Numbered from the stretch's first letter, positions 1 to 10,584 are shown. The stretch: 64,000 bases of DNA from Caenorhabditis remanei (GCF_010183535.1 NC_071331.1:372001-436000); one strand, 5' to 3'. The notes: a model not told the origin generated them from the letters alone. Translations and numbers: made by a program.

Positions 1-74
1 TATATATCAGATCCAGAGATAACACTGATATTTCACTCTCCACATTCATCACGAAAATCAAACCAATGATGTGA
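1..74 (+). CDS. 3' end of an F-box/FBA_2 gene (cut by window edge)
   Basis: Only the last part of the final exon is inside the window. Read in the frame ending at the TGA at 72-74 it gives YIRSRDNTDISL then STFITKIKPMM, which matches the C-terminus of the complete F-box genes at 4240-5666 and 16421-17847. It is therefore the tail of another FBA_2 family member on the plus strand. Its sequence and the following 2 kb are nearly identical to 5593-7769, so it marks the left copy of a segmental duplication. The rest of the gene lies upstream of base 1. Confidence 0.8.
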   Translation, partial: YIRSRDNTDISLSTFITKIKPMM

Positions 75-1374
75 TCAATAATAATTGAGCTGAAGAAAGG
101 ACTTCATGCTCTTATAATCCGTTTAAATCTGTAATCTCAACACTCTGCTCCATTGTATTCATTTATCCGCACGATACTGTATATTCCTGACTCATGACTC
201 CTGCAACTAAAACTTTGTAATAAAGTCTGTAATTTCCGTTCTAATGCATTCATCTTCCACAAACACATCACCATATTTGTCCAGGTTCGAGAAATGTCAA
301 GGCTCAATGAGCACACACAATATCAGTATCTCTTTTCTTATCAATCCCGTAATCCGAAACGACGTAATTTCTCATTTCATTCGCATCCAACCCATCACAA
401 CCCCCAAAACACAAACAAACGGGCGGTCAGTTGGCTAGCCGCCCGTAAGAAGAAAGGTGTCCAAAACTGTATTCTTTTTGCTCTGTGCTCCTCTTTGTTG
501 ACCATCTCTCTCTCCCTTTTCGAATAAAGAAATTCAATCTTCGCCCCCTCTTTTTATCACCTTCTCCATTTGTTTCAATACGAATGCTCTCTCTTTTTGG
601 ACACCATTCATGGAAAAACAGTCTTTGATCGTATTTTTCCAGTCTTGGCAAGATTCTCTTTTATTGTGTATCACTAGCTATATTTTTACATAGAAATTGA
701 TAAATATACCATGCCACGTGGCTTTGAATTATTGCCACGTCATCGGAAATGATCAAAATTGTTCACATTCAAATACACCAGATAGATCATGAATAGATCT
801 TTATTTTTGCAGTTGACAACTTTTTCATTGCTCCGCCCACTTTTGAGATATGCGGGATTTGAATACAAAGACATCATTCTCTTCTTGAGATGATATAGAG
901 CAAGAACTAGAAAAATTATTGAAAAGTTGTCAACTACTAAAATAAAGATACATATGTGTTTGGTCTACTCCAAAGTGTAAATTCAGTAAATTCAAGACCC
1001 CTTAGGATTTCACTAGAGCATCAATAATTGCTCATTTTGTTTGAACCTAATGTTTTCTTAAAGATCTAACCTAGTTCTTCATTTTTGTAGTTGACAGTTT
1101 TCTAATAACTCAGATAGTTTTTGAGATATGAGCACCTAAAATCGCTTCTTTGGGTTTTTTGTTTTAAAAAAAAACGTCTAACTTTGAGAACTCGTCTTAT
1201 GCTTCTATACAATTGAAATTTTTCAAAATTACAATTTTTCAATAGATCTAACCTAGAACTCTATTTTTCAAGTTGACTTCTTTTCCATAGCTCATCTAGT
1301 TTTTGAGATACGCGCCTTCAAACATCGTAGACCCTCTCCTGCGCATCAACTTTGGCTGTTTTCAGTGGAAAATG

Positions 1375-1745
1375 AAGTTTGCCAGTGTATTTCGGCATCA
1401 CTTCATTATTCGAGAAACTCAATTCTGTATGAACTGAACAGAGCAAAAATAACAAATAATTTTTGTAGTTGACCACTTTTTTCTAGGAACACTACCTTGA
1501 AAGTTATAGATTGTTAAAGTGAAAAGCTCCAAGGAGAAACGTCTTTGACAACCTGTAACTTCTATCGCAGTGTTCCTACAAAAAAATTGTCAACTACAAA
1601 AATGATGTGCTATTTTTGCTCTGTCCAGCCCAAACAAAATAAAATTTGTGGGACAATCCGTTGACACCGAAATACACCCTCAAATTTGGTCATTTTCGAA
1701 TGAAAACAGAAAAAGTTGAATACTTTTTGAGCGGTGCCATACATC
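1375..1745. mobile_element. Tc1/mariner-like non-autonomous palindromic element, copy 1
   Basis: The two halves are imperfect inverted copies of each other: a TTTTGTAGTTGACCA-type segment with flanking aagttatag/gtaactt motifs around 1470-1600, and outer arms ending near a GAGCGGTGCC motif. The same layout is found at 7030-7422, 31079-31535, 46128-46530 and 48474-48891, where better copies start CAGTACCGCTC and are flanked by TA. No transposase frame is present, so it would need one in trans. Ends of this copy are degraded and approximate. Confidence 0.6.
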
Positions 1746-2024
1746 TTTCTGTGTGTCTGTTTGTCTGCAATTTGATGGATTACTACAGCCACATGGCTAG
1801 TATTCCTAGTCCCTCTGTTTTTTGTTGCTCTCTCTCTCAAGAAGTGGTTTCTCTACACACAAATCTGATGTTCACGAATCGAAACCACTTCTATTTCGCA
1901 CCTCTTTCCCATATTTGTCTCTCTCTTTGTTTCCGAGACATCATGCTTCAACTCCCCGTAATCCTTTTCGCTACAGTAATCCTGACCACAAATACAAGGA
2001 AAAGTCGAGACGAAAAAGGGGGAA

Positions 2025-2099
2025 ATGCAACAATTTTCCCTCTCCTATCACTCGATTTACACGAGAAATTGGCGAGTGGTCGGGGCGATTTGGGTGTTG
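2025..2099 (+). pseudogene. Orphan 5' coding fragment of the LHFPL gene
   Basis: From the ATG at 2025 to 2099 the DNA repeats, base for base as far as I can tell, the start of the LHFPL coding region (7697-7771), reading MQQFSLSYHSIYTRNWRVVG and on. At 2100 the match stops and no donor site equivalent to 7788 or later LHFPL exon follows; the frame runs on into unrelated sequence and closes about 45 bases later. It is a by-product of the segmental duplication that also copied the LHFPL promoter. Whether that promoter copy still drives transcription cannot be told from sequence. Confidence 0.85.
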
Positions 2100-2743
2100 C
2101 AAGTATGGAGTTTCAGCCGTTTTGCAACATTAATTTCAGATAAAAATATATTTTTTTTGAGAGTTTCGAGTGGATTTTTTCAAATAAAAAATGCATAAAA
2201 ATAAAGAAAAAATGATAAACATTAGATTATTGCTTTGATTTTCACAGGAAGCTTGCTGTTTTTCAAAAACGAATATTGTTTCAATCGAGAGGAAAACTTT
2301 CTCGGAGAAACGTGAGTTAACTCGAGTTCTGAAGCTTTAAAAATGTGAAATTCGTTTAGAAAATAGAAAACTCGAGGAACATCTTCAAAGTTTAGTTTCT
2401 GTATTAAATTACTCATTTTCGATCATTAAAGTACTGATAATTTGTGTTCCAAGCAATTTTCCGCCTTCGAAATCGAATATGTTTTTTAAATGTCAAAAAT
2501 TACGGTAGCTCCAATAATACCAGTTTTCCGATATCTTTTTCGGAACATGGATACTGTGAATACATTGTTTATTTTGAAAATGAATACAAATCAGAAAGAA
2601 ATGACAGAATTTATGTATTACAAGTTTGGGTGGTAGTGAAAATAATGCGGATAAATGAATGCAATAGAGCAGAGTGTTGAAATTACAGATTTAAACAAAT
2701 TATGAGAGAATGAAGTCTTGATCATCAGTTCAAATATTATTGC
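2100..2743. other. Intergenic spacer, nothing recognised
   Basis: AT-rich spacer between the duplication breakpoint at about 2100 and the 3' end of the minus-strand F-box gene. Small open frames here have no recognisable domain. I see no RNA gene or clear repeat. Confidence 0.6.
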
Positions 2744-4044
2744 TCACATCATTTCTTTGGTCATCGAGATGAATGTGGAGAGTGAAATATCAGTGTTTCC
2801 TCTGGCTTTGATATATAGATATTTATTGTTTTCTACGAGGAACTCTCCAATTGTTCCATTGCCACGACGAATAGAATACTTTATTCTGTGTGAAAGACCA
2901 TCTGGTTCCTCAATGGTTTCTTCAGATCTGATTGCGATTAGTCCAGCTGAGATTCTGAAGAAATATAATATTTAATGTTTTTGAATGAAATTTCTATCTC
3001 TTTACCCTTCTCTAATCCTGATTATGCAATCGTCTATATTAATGAATATATGCTCTATCATTGCTAGAGTCCATTTTGGTGTCCATCCAGAATACCATCT
3101 TTTAATCATAAACTCTATATTAAATTGATGTATTTTTGAATTGTATATCCAAATAGCAAACGAATCGAAGCGCCTAAGTTCACAACAAGTGAGCCAGTCG
3201 GAATTTCGAACGATCAATTGGTTAATACTGTATCGAAGTAGGTCTCCACGGAAAAGGAATTTAGAAGTTGGTTTGATGTCGAGTGTCAATTGGCATTTCG
3301 CCACTTGTCGATTCAGAATGTGATACAGTACTTCATCATCTTCTGGAGTGTTCTCTGATTCTCCAACCAATGTCAATGCTTTCACACAATTCCTGTCTCT
3401 TCTGTTCCCACAATATGAATCGATTATTATTTCGTTTTCTTCTCGTGTAAAGTCTTGAAAGTGAAGTTCCAGATCAGTCAGTGTGATATTGAAAATGTAG
3501 GATAGATGAGTGATGTACTTTCTAAGGATAAATATATCATAGTCATTGGATATGTACACTTTCAGATATCGATTCACCATTGAGTTGTTTTCTCTACAAA
3601 ATTGATACTAATTAATATAATTATATATAATTAGTCATGACGGACTGACCTGAATTGTTCCTGAGGAGTATATTCTTCAGTTGGAATCCAATTAGTTACA
3701 AACAAATCATTCCTTGAGAATCCAATCTCCTCCTTTCCACTGATTTGGAAAATTGATAAAATCCATCGAGTATTTGGATAATAATTGAATTCCAATTGTA
3801 TTTCTCTCTTTTTTGAAAATTTCAATTGAAATTTCACTGCTTTCTCTTTACATTTCAGTTGGTTTCGAAGTGACTGACATACTGTATTACACCGTTTACT
3901 GCATAGTGACAGAGATAATCTGAAATTGACAATTAAAGTGTCTATATATTAAAAGAACACTTACATTTCGAATGGAGTCATCAATTTAAGCCCATGATTT
4001 AGTACTATCAATGGGAGTCTGAATAACGGGAATTCCGAAGACAT
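2744..4044 (-). CDS. F-box protein with FBA_2 domain
   Basis: Predicted four-exon gene of about 382 residues (exons about 4044-3965, 3919-3650, 3593-3006, 2954-2744). The N-terminus FPLFRLPLIVLNHGLKLMTP followed by a CSKRCNTVCQSL helix is the F-box, the segment that binds the SKP1-related adaptor of SCF ubiquitin ligases. The rest matches the nematode F-box-associated type 2 (FBA_2) domain, with ITLTDLELHFQDFTREENE and a WYSGWTPKWTLAMIE motif, expected to bind the substrate. Exon phases (2,2,2) are the same as in its paralogues. Exon 2 is about 60 bases shorter than in the genes at 4240 and 16421: the stretch after TRWI (FELEQFMAIKGNRE...) is replaced by a short different sequence. All frames are open, so I call it functional. 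It lies head-to-head with the next gene. Confidence 0.88.
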
Positions 4045-4239
4045 TGATTTTTGTGGCGATGAGAGGAGAGAAGAGGTACGGCAGATGAGGAGGAAAGGGC
4101 AGGTCAGATAGGGCAACTGTTTGTGCACGATGGATAGAAGACGTTGAGAGGCTCATTGTGTGTTCAGAACAGGCATATAGTGAACCAAATCGAGTCTATC
4201 TGCCATACCTCTCCTCTCCTCTCATCGCCACAAAAATCA
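4045..4239. promoter_or_regulatory. Shared divergent promoter of two head-to-head F-box genes
   Basis: The 195 bases between the two ATGs contain an inverted repeat next to the start codons: each gene is preceded by a CTCCTCTCATCGCCAC block and AAAAATCA directly before ATG. The minus-strand gene keeps an additional upstream block with GAACACACAATGAGCC about 110 bp before its ATG, also found before the F-box genes at 16421 and 50492. The plus-strand gene lacks its own forward copy of that block. This fits an inverted duplication that truncated one promoter. Confidence 0.65.
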
Positions 4240-5666
4240 ATGTCTTCGGAATTTCCTTTATTCAGACTCCCATTGATAGTACTAAATCATGGTCTTAAAT
4301 TGATGACTCCATTCGAAATGTAAGTGTTCTTTTAATATAAATACACTCCAATTGTCAATTTCAGATTATCTCTGTCACTATGCAGTAAACGGTGTAATAC
4401 AGTATGTCAGTCACTTCGAAACCAACTGAAATGTAAAGAGAAAGCAGTGAAATTTCAATTGAAATTTTCGAAAAAGAGAGAAATACGAATGGAATTCAAT
4501 TATTATCCAAATACTCGATGGATTTTCGAATTGGAACAATTTATGGCTATAAAAGGAAATCGAGAAACAATTATTGATAAGTTATACTCGATTTTTCAAA
4601 GAAAGACCTCGGATAGACATGAGTTGTCGGAAACAACATACGTGGTTCATATACCCAATTGGATTCCAACTGAAAGGTCTCTGGAGGATATTAGGTCAGT
4701 TATTTCAGTTCATCTGTAGGTGATGACGGGTTTTGATAAGCTAGAGCTTTGAAATCATCTTTACCGATAGTTAGCATGGACGTTCTCATTTTTTAAAATT
4801 GTGAATTTCATTTCAGAGATCAAAATGCTGTGGAGGAGAAAAATTTGAAACTTTACGTACCCATGGAAGATGGATGTTTCGATTTCCGCACATTCATCAA
4901 TCATCTATCCTACATTTTCAATATAACACTGACTGATCTGGAACTCCATTTCCAAGACTTTACACGAGAAGAAAACGAAACAATCATCGATTTATATTGT
5001 GGGAATAGAAGAGACACTAATTGTGTGAAATCACTGAAATTGATTGGAGAATCAGAGAACACTCCAGAAGATGATGAAATACTGTATCACATTCTGAATC
5101 GACAAGTGGCGAAATGCCAATTGACACTCGACATCAAACCAACTTCCAAGTTCTTTTTCTATGGAGACCGATTCCGGTACAGTACTGACCGATTGATCGT
5201 TCGAAATTCCGACTGGCTCAGTTGCACCGAACTTGAATGCTGCAATTCGTTTTCCGTCTGGATGTTCAATTCAAAAATAAATGAATTTAATATAGAGTTT
5301 ATGATTAAAAGATGGTATTCTGGATGGACACCAAAATGGACTCTAGCAATGTTAGAGCTCATATTCATAAATATCGACGATTGCATAGACAGAGTTAGAG
5401 AAAGGTAAAGAGATAGAAATTTCATTCAGAAACATTAAACATTATGCTTCTTCAGAATCCCAGCTGGACTAATCGCAGTCAGATCTGAAGAAACAATTGA
5501 CGGCCCAGATGGTCTTTCACACAGAATAAAGTATTCTATTCCTCGTAACGATGGAACAACTGGAGTGTTTCTCGTTGTAAACAATAAATATCTGTATATC
5601 AAAATGAGAGATAACACAGATGTTTCACTCTCCACATTCATCACGAAAATCAAACCAATGATGTGA
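4240..5666 (+). CDS. F-box protein with FBA_2 domain
   Basis: Four exons (4240-4319, 4365-4694, 4817-5404, 5456-5666) give about 402 residues. The F-box is at residues 5-50 (FPLFRLPLIVLNHGLKLMTP, then CSKRCNTVCQSLRNQLKCK). A linker with NYYPNTRWIFELEQF and VVHIPNWIPTERS follows, then the FBA_2 domain from about residue 140 (TDLELHFQDFTREENE, DWLSCTELE, YSGWTPKWTLAML). The family role is substrate recognition for SCF-type ubiquitin ligases; the substrate is unknown. Introns sit at the same positions and phases as in the genes at 2744-4044 and 16421-17847. Its 3' end lies in the duplicated segment, matching the gene tail at 1-74. The start is chosen because the same ATG context occurs in all paralogues. 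Confidence 0.9.
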
Positions 5667-7769
5667 TTAATAATAATTGAACTGAAAATCAATACTTCAT
5701 GCTCTCATAATTTGTTTAAATCTGTTCTTTCAACATTCTGTTCTATTGAATTCATTTATCCGCACGGTACTGTATATTCCTGACTACTGACTCGTGCAAC
5801 TAAAACTTTATAATAAAGTCTGTAATTTCCGTTCTAATGCATTCATCTTCAACAAACACATCACCATATTTGTCCAGGTTCGAGAAATGTCAAGGCTCAA
5901 TGAGCACACACACAATATCAGTATCTCTTTTCTTATCAATCCGAAACGACGTAATTTCTCATTTCATTCGCATCCAACCCATCACAACCCCCAAAACACA
6001 AACAAACGGGCGGTCAGTTGGCTAGCCGCCCGTAAGAAGAAAGGTGTCCAAAACTGTATTCTTTTTGCTCTGTGCTCCTCTTTGTTGACCATCTCTCTCT
6101 CCCTTTTCGAATAAAGAAATTCTATCCTCGACCCCTCTTTTTATCACCTTCTCCCTTTGTTTCAATACGAGTGCTCTCTCTTTTTGGAGACAATTCATGG
6201 AAAAACAGTCTTTGACCGTATTTTTCCAGTCTTGGCAAGATTCTCTTTTATTGTGTATCACTAGCTATATTTTTACATAGAAATTGTGAATATACCATGC
6301 CACGTGGCTTTGAATTATTGCCACGTCATCGGAAATGATCAAAATTGTTTACATTCAAATAATGCAGATAGATCATAACTGGATCTTTATGTTTGTAGTT
6401 GACAACTTTTTCATTGCTCCGCCCACTTTTGAGATATGCGGGATTTGAACTCAATGTCATCATTTTGTTTTTGAGGTGCTCGAGTTTATAGAACCGTATC
6501 TCAAAAACTAAAAGAACTATCAAAAAGTTGTCAACTACTAAAATGAAGATATGTGTCTAATCTAATCAAAAAGTGTGAATTCAGTAAATTCCACGTTTTG
6601 GAAAACCTGGAAAAAGGTTATCAAGGTTGACTATTTCTTCACACAAAACCGTACTTTCGGTGGAAATCTCCCAGTTTAGGATCTCACCAGAGCATCAATA
6701 ATTGCTCATTTTGTTTGAAATTATATTTTTCTAAAAGATCAAACCTGGTTCTTCATTTTTGTAGTTGACAGTTTTCTAATAACTCAGATAGTTTTTGAGA
6801 TATGAGCACCTAAAATCGCTTCTTTGGGTTTTTTGTTTAAAAAAAAACGTCTAACTTTGAGAACTCGTCTTATGCTTCTATACAATTGAAATTTTTCAAA
6901 ATTACAATTTTTCAATAGATCTAACCTGGAGCTCTAATTTCCTAGTTGACAACTTTTTCATAGCTCATCTAGTTTTTGAGATACGCGCCTTCAAATATCG
7001 TAGACCCTCTCCTGCGCATCAACTTTGACTGTTTTCAGTGGAAAATGAAGTTTGCCAGTGTATTTCGGCATCACTTCATTATTCGAGAAGCTCAATTCTG
7101 TATGAACTGAACAGAACAAAAATAGCAAATAATTTTTGTAGTTGACCACTTTTTTCTAGGAACACTACCTTGAAAGTTATAGATTGTTAAAGTGAAAAGC
7201 TCCAAGGAGAAACGTCTTTGACAACCTGTAACTTCTATCGCAGTGTTCCTACAAAAAAATTGTCAACTACAAAAATGATGTGCTATTTTTGCTCTGTCCA
7301 GCCCAAACAAAATAAAATTTGTGGGACAATCCGTTGACACCGAAATACACCCTCAAATTTGGTCATTTTCGAATGAAAACAGAAAAAGTTGAATACTTTT
7401 TGAGCGGTGCCATACATCTTTCTGTGTGTCTGTTTGTCTGCAATTTGATGGATTACTACAGCCACATGGCTAGTATTCCTAGTCCCTCTGTTTTTTGTTG
7501 CTCTCTCTCTCAAGAAGTGGTTTCTCTACACACAAATCTGATGTTCACGAATCGAAACCACTTCTATTTCGCACCTCTTTCCCATATTTTTCCCTCTCTT
7601 TGTTTCCGAGACATCATGCTTCAACTACCGTAATCCCTTTCGCTACAGTAATCCTGACCACAAATACAAGGAAAAGTCGAGACGAAAAAGGGGGAAATGC
7701 AACAATTTTCCCTCTCCTATCACTCGATTTACACGAGAAATTGGCGAGTGGTCGGGGCGATTTGGGTGT
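5593..7769. repeat. Right copy of the segmental duplication
   Basis: Near-identical to 1-2099. It carries the 3' end of the F-box gene, 2 kb of intergenic DNA and the promoter plus first 75 coding bases of the intact LHFPL gene. Differences from the left copy are substitutions and short indels, for example an extra stretch around 6590-6690 that is absent from the left copy. Apart from the element at 7030-7422 and the LHFPL start I see no genes between 5667 and 7696. Confidence 0.85.
7030..7422. mobile_element. Tc1/mariner-like non-autonomous palindromic element, copy 1 duplicate
   Basis: The same palindromic element as at 1375-1745, carried along in the segmental duplication. It shows the paired TTTTGTAGTTGACCA and TGTCAACTACAAAAATGATG segments and the terminal GAGCGGTGCC motif. 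It has no coding capacity. It lies about 300 bp upstream of the LHFPL start codon, so it may be part of that promoter region. Confidence 0.6.
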
Positions 7770-8903
7770 TGTGTGGATTGTGTACAAGTGAGTTGGTGGG
7801 AAGAAGAAGTACGCTCCATTGAGAATATTTTCAGCGGTACTTCAAACATTGACACTAATCCATCCTACGTGGATAGGCAATGACGAAGGTGGATATTTCG
7901 GATTGTATGATTACTGTGGAACCAGCGAGTGTCCATGGAACCCTTTCAGGTACTGGAATATTAGCACGTTTCTTACAACTGCGCTCTACCGAAACCGAAT
8001 AACATTTTTCAAGGACATTTCGGTGGAGCGCAATTGTGCCGAGCTAATACCAAGGATACGATTTTTAGAAAAAAAAAAAACAATTTTTAAAATTTAGATT
8101 TCGCCGCCTGGATTTCTGGTTCCAACTATCCGCACTGGCCGTTCTGATAGCCACCGTTTTGAGTTTTCTCGCCATTTTCTTCATTTTGGTATAAATTTTT
8201 TTCTTTTTGAAAAAAGTATTCAAAAGTTAAATTCCAGCTCCAAGTACTTCTTCGTGATCGTCATGTCTTCACAGTTTGCTCTTGGCTTCATTTTGTGGCT
8301 TGTGAGTTTTTTGGATATGCAAGTGTGCTCTATTGATAACGCGTTTGCAAAATCTAGAGTTTCAGTTGAGAATTCTACAGTAACCCAGATGTAAAATCTC
8401 CCTAGAGCGCACTTGCAACAAAGTTTTTGCTTTCTGATAAAGTTGCAAGTGTGCTCTATCGGAATTCTAATGCTCCACGTGTCTTTCAAAAACCATGACT
8501 ACAGTAACCCTCCTCGAATTCCAGTCCTCGCCATGTCTGCCGGTTGCCTCCTCTACCCTCAAGGCTGGGAAAATCCACGTGTCCGAGAGATCTGCGAGTC
8601 TCGGTCATATAAATTAGGCCTTTGTCAAATCCGATGGCCTTATATTCTCGCAATCGTACTGGTCTTTGATCAACTAACTCTTGCCTGTCTCGGATTCGCG
8701 TTGGCACTCAAAAAACCACCACGGATTCCCGAGTTGAGCTCGTTGACCGGTAGGCTATCGTGCTCCACCACACTCTGTTTTATCTCTATTTTATTTCAGG
8801 ACCTACCGTAATCAGCAACACAATTCAACCGGTGCCCCGACCACGTAAAATGTCACTTCAAGACTCTTTTTATTCACACTCTGGATCTCGTTTAGAATTG
8901 TAA
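7697..8903 (+). CDS. LHFPL-family four-transmembrane protein
   Basis: Six exons (7697-7787, 7835-7949, 8098-8188, 8238-8301, 8525-8749, 8800-8903) encode about 229 residues. The product matches the lipoma HMGIC fusion partner-like (LHFPL/TMHS) tetraspan family: YTRNWRVVGAIWVLCGLCTT as TM1, the extracellular HPTWIGNDEGGYFGLYDYCG signature with paired cysteines, TM2 (VLIATVLSFLAIFFIL), TM3 ending in AMSAGCLLYPQGW, and TM4 after CQIRWPYILAIVLVFDQ. Family members are plasma-membrane proteins; vertebrate ones associate with mechanotransduction channels and GABA-A receptors. The substrate or partner here is unknown. Intron 2 contains a small inverted-repeat element. The first 75 coding bases and the promoter also exist as an orphan copy at 2025-2099. 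Length agrees with the family (200-250 residues). Confidence 0.9.
7962..8050. mobile_element. Family A MITE, internally deleted
   Basis: Starts with CTTACAACTGCGCTCTACCG and ends with TTTCGGTGGAGCGCAATTGT, the inverted-repeat termini of the family A element found whole at 56393-56543 and 60383-60531. The central part with the GAGAGACTCAGAGAAA motif is missing. It lies in LHFPL intron 2. Confidence 0.7.
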
Positions 8904-9071
8904 TTGTAATCCATCATAATTATATTATCGTCTCGACTTTTTCCCCAAATGAAGTTGATTTATTGCATCTAGATACTACAGTACACCTGATCAATCATTT
9001 TCTAATCTTATCTAATCTAACAGGGTCCCATTATATAAGGCATCCTTGATGGTCATTGTATCCACAACGTC

Positions 9072-9869
9072 ATGCGCTTGTTGATTTTTGTTACTATTAT
9101 TCTCCTGGTCTCAGGAATCTCAGGAAATCGTAGATTCGGATTCGGTGTCAAAAGTGAGTCATTTTCTTCTTCAATTTCTTTCAATACTTAACTAAAATCC
9201 CTTCAGCCTGCCCGAAAGGATGGCTCCAATTCCAACGCCACTGTTACATCCGTCAACCGGACACCCTCGACTTCAAGGGAGCGATGGAGAGCTGTGCACG
9301 TCAGGGAGCCACTCTCTTCCAATTCGACTCAACTTTTGAGTTCGCTGCCGTTCGGAACCTCTTCCCAGATTACATGTTCACTTGGCTTCAGGCGGAAATC
9401 GAGGAGGAATTGTGAGTGTGTGTTTGCGGACTAGGCGTTTGATTTCACGACACTCTGTTGTCTCTGTGGTCTCTTATGGAAAAGAGATGAGAGGGGGAAG
9501 AGTGAGCAATATAGGCGGCCTAGATGGAAAAAGGAAAAAGCTAGAAGAATCTAAAAATAGAATAGACGAGGAAATCTCTCAAGATTTCCAGTGGGAAAAC
9601 TTGGAATCCACGTGGATCTATCTACAAATCATTCCCGGGCGGTTCATAAACTATCCCAGTCGACTTCTGACAATAAAAACCCCCTAATTTGCAGAGAATG
9701 GCTCTACGAACCATACGAAGAGAAAATCAACGGAAAGAACACAGTCGCCACGTGTATCGCCTTCTACTCGTCCCCAACCAAAAGCTACAACTACTACTAT
9801 CCATGCACATCCCGCTTCCACTCAATCTGCGAAAAGCCCCTCGACGCTTTCCATGTATGGGTGGCTTAA
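9072..9869 (+). CDS. Secreted C-type lectin-like protein
   Basis: Three exons (9072-9153, 9207-9411, 9695-9869) give about 153 residues. Residues 1-20 form a signal peptide (MRLLIFVTIILLVSGISG). A single C-type lectin-like domain follows: CPKGWLQFQRHCYI as the opening cysteine pair, a GATLFQFDSTFEF segment in place of the usual alpha-2 helix, a TWLQAE strand, and closing cysteines in ATCIAFY, YPCTSRFHSICEK. The classical Ca-dependent sugar-binding motifs (EPN or QPD with WND) are not visible, so carbohydrate binding is not supported by sequence. The protein is at the short end for the family. Introns are in phases 1 and 2; intron 2 (9412-9694) is long and holds nothing recognised. Such proteins are usually secreted from gut or epidermis. 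Confidence 0.85.
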
Positions 9870-10200
9870 CTTGTTTATGTGTATCTGCTCTCTTTGAATA
9901 AATCATTTCTCTCTCGTTCCCATAGAAACCTCTGAAGCAGGTGTTCACTCTCTCACCATCTGTCGCAATACACCTTCGAGAATCATCTAATTGGTCGGAA
10001 TCACCCAGAAAAAAAGCGAAAAACGCGTCAAAGTGTGTGTTCACGAAGTGTGTTTGTTTGTGGTCTCTCTCCCTCCCATCTGTTATCGAAAAAGAAACCC
10101 GATGAATCAGACATCAAAAGGAAAAATCGAGAAGGGTGTAGAAATGAGGAAGAGGTGAATTAAAGATGAGAAATGATTAGGAATGAGGAAAGAACAACTG

Positions 10201-10213
10201 GAATCTTCGAGAA
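10201..10213. promoter_or_regulatory. Perfect three-unit heat shock element
   Basis: GAATCTTCGAGAA fits the HSF consensus GAAnnTTCnnGAA exactly. A further GTTC follows at 10221-10224 and a CTATAAAA TATA-like box at about 10225-10232. The site lies about 0.9 kb upstream of the hsp-1 start codon. Confidence 0.6.
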
Positions 10214-10534
10214 TCTTAAAGTTCCTATAAAACATGGAGGCAAAGAGCTGAAAAATGTAATCTCCTTGGGTTTCTAATGTGGAAAATTTTATTTTTTGAA
10301 TATTTCGGCTAACATTTTATTGAAATGCACTTTTTTTCTACCTAAAAATTGAACAAATTTTCATTTTTCTTGCAATTTTTCGAAAATTGTACTCTCCCTG
10401 CCCTTCAGACGTACTTTTCTATGATTCAAAAGTCACTCTGTAGATCGATCAGCCCATCATTCTGATTTCGAAAGGCAGAGCGACGAGAGACCACAGTGAA
10501 CGAGGAGACGCAGACATTGAGCCTAACGCGCCGC

Positions 10535-10546
10535 GAACCTTCCAGA
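10535..10546. promoter_or_regulatory. Heat shock element, one mismatch
   Basis: GAACCTTCCAGA matches GAAnnTTCnnGA- with the last base of the third unit changed. It lies in the GC-rich block about 570 bp upstream of hsp-1. Confidence 0.45.
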
Positions 10547-10576
10547 CCTCCCAGACGCCCCGCCCCAAAATTGCAT

Positions 10577-10584
10577 TTCTAGAA
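10577..10584. promoter_or_regulatory. Two-unit heat shock half-site TTCTAGAA
   Basis: TTCTAGAA is the core two-unit HSF site (TTCnnGAA). A further TTTGAA lies a few bases downstream. Together with the other two sites it supports HSF-1 control of hsp-1. Confidence 0.45.

Larger units (their letters stand above)
1..2099. repeat. Left copy of a roughly 2.1-kb segmental duplication
   Basis: This stretch is nearly identical, apart from small indels, to 5593-7769. It holds the end of an F-box gene, non-coding DNA rich in dispersed repeats (many copies of a TTTTGTAGTTGACA-like motif and GAGATATG-type motifs) and the first 75 bases of the LHFPL coding region. Short open frames inside it are repeated in both copies but have no family match, codon signature or splice context that I would accept as genes. 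A GC-rich 8-bp-stem hairpin (ACGGGCGG/CCGCCCGT) sits near 418-446 and again near 6006-6034. Confidence 0.85.

Noticed and set aside
418..446. GC-rich hairpin ACGGGCGG/CCGCCCGT as a possible terminator or structured RNA
   Set aside because: Eukaryotic context with no neighbouring transcript end. The stem is 8 bp with a 12-base loop and no further conserved structure. Noted only as part of the duplicated segment.
300..530. Open frame beginning MSRLNEHTQ, present in both duplicated segments (also near 5887-6114)
   Set aside because: It persists only because the DNA was duplicated. There is no domain, no splice context, and the composition is that of simple T/C-rich non-coding DNA. Two overlapping frames are equally open.
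1646..2143. 165-codon open frame on plus and its shorter copy at 7319-7633
   Set aside because: It runs through a palindromic element and the LHFPL promoter, and is frame-shifted between the two copies. The real coding part is the 75-base LHFPL fragment in another frame.
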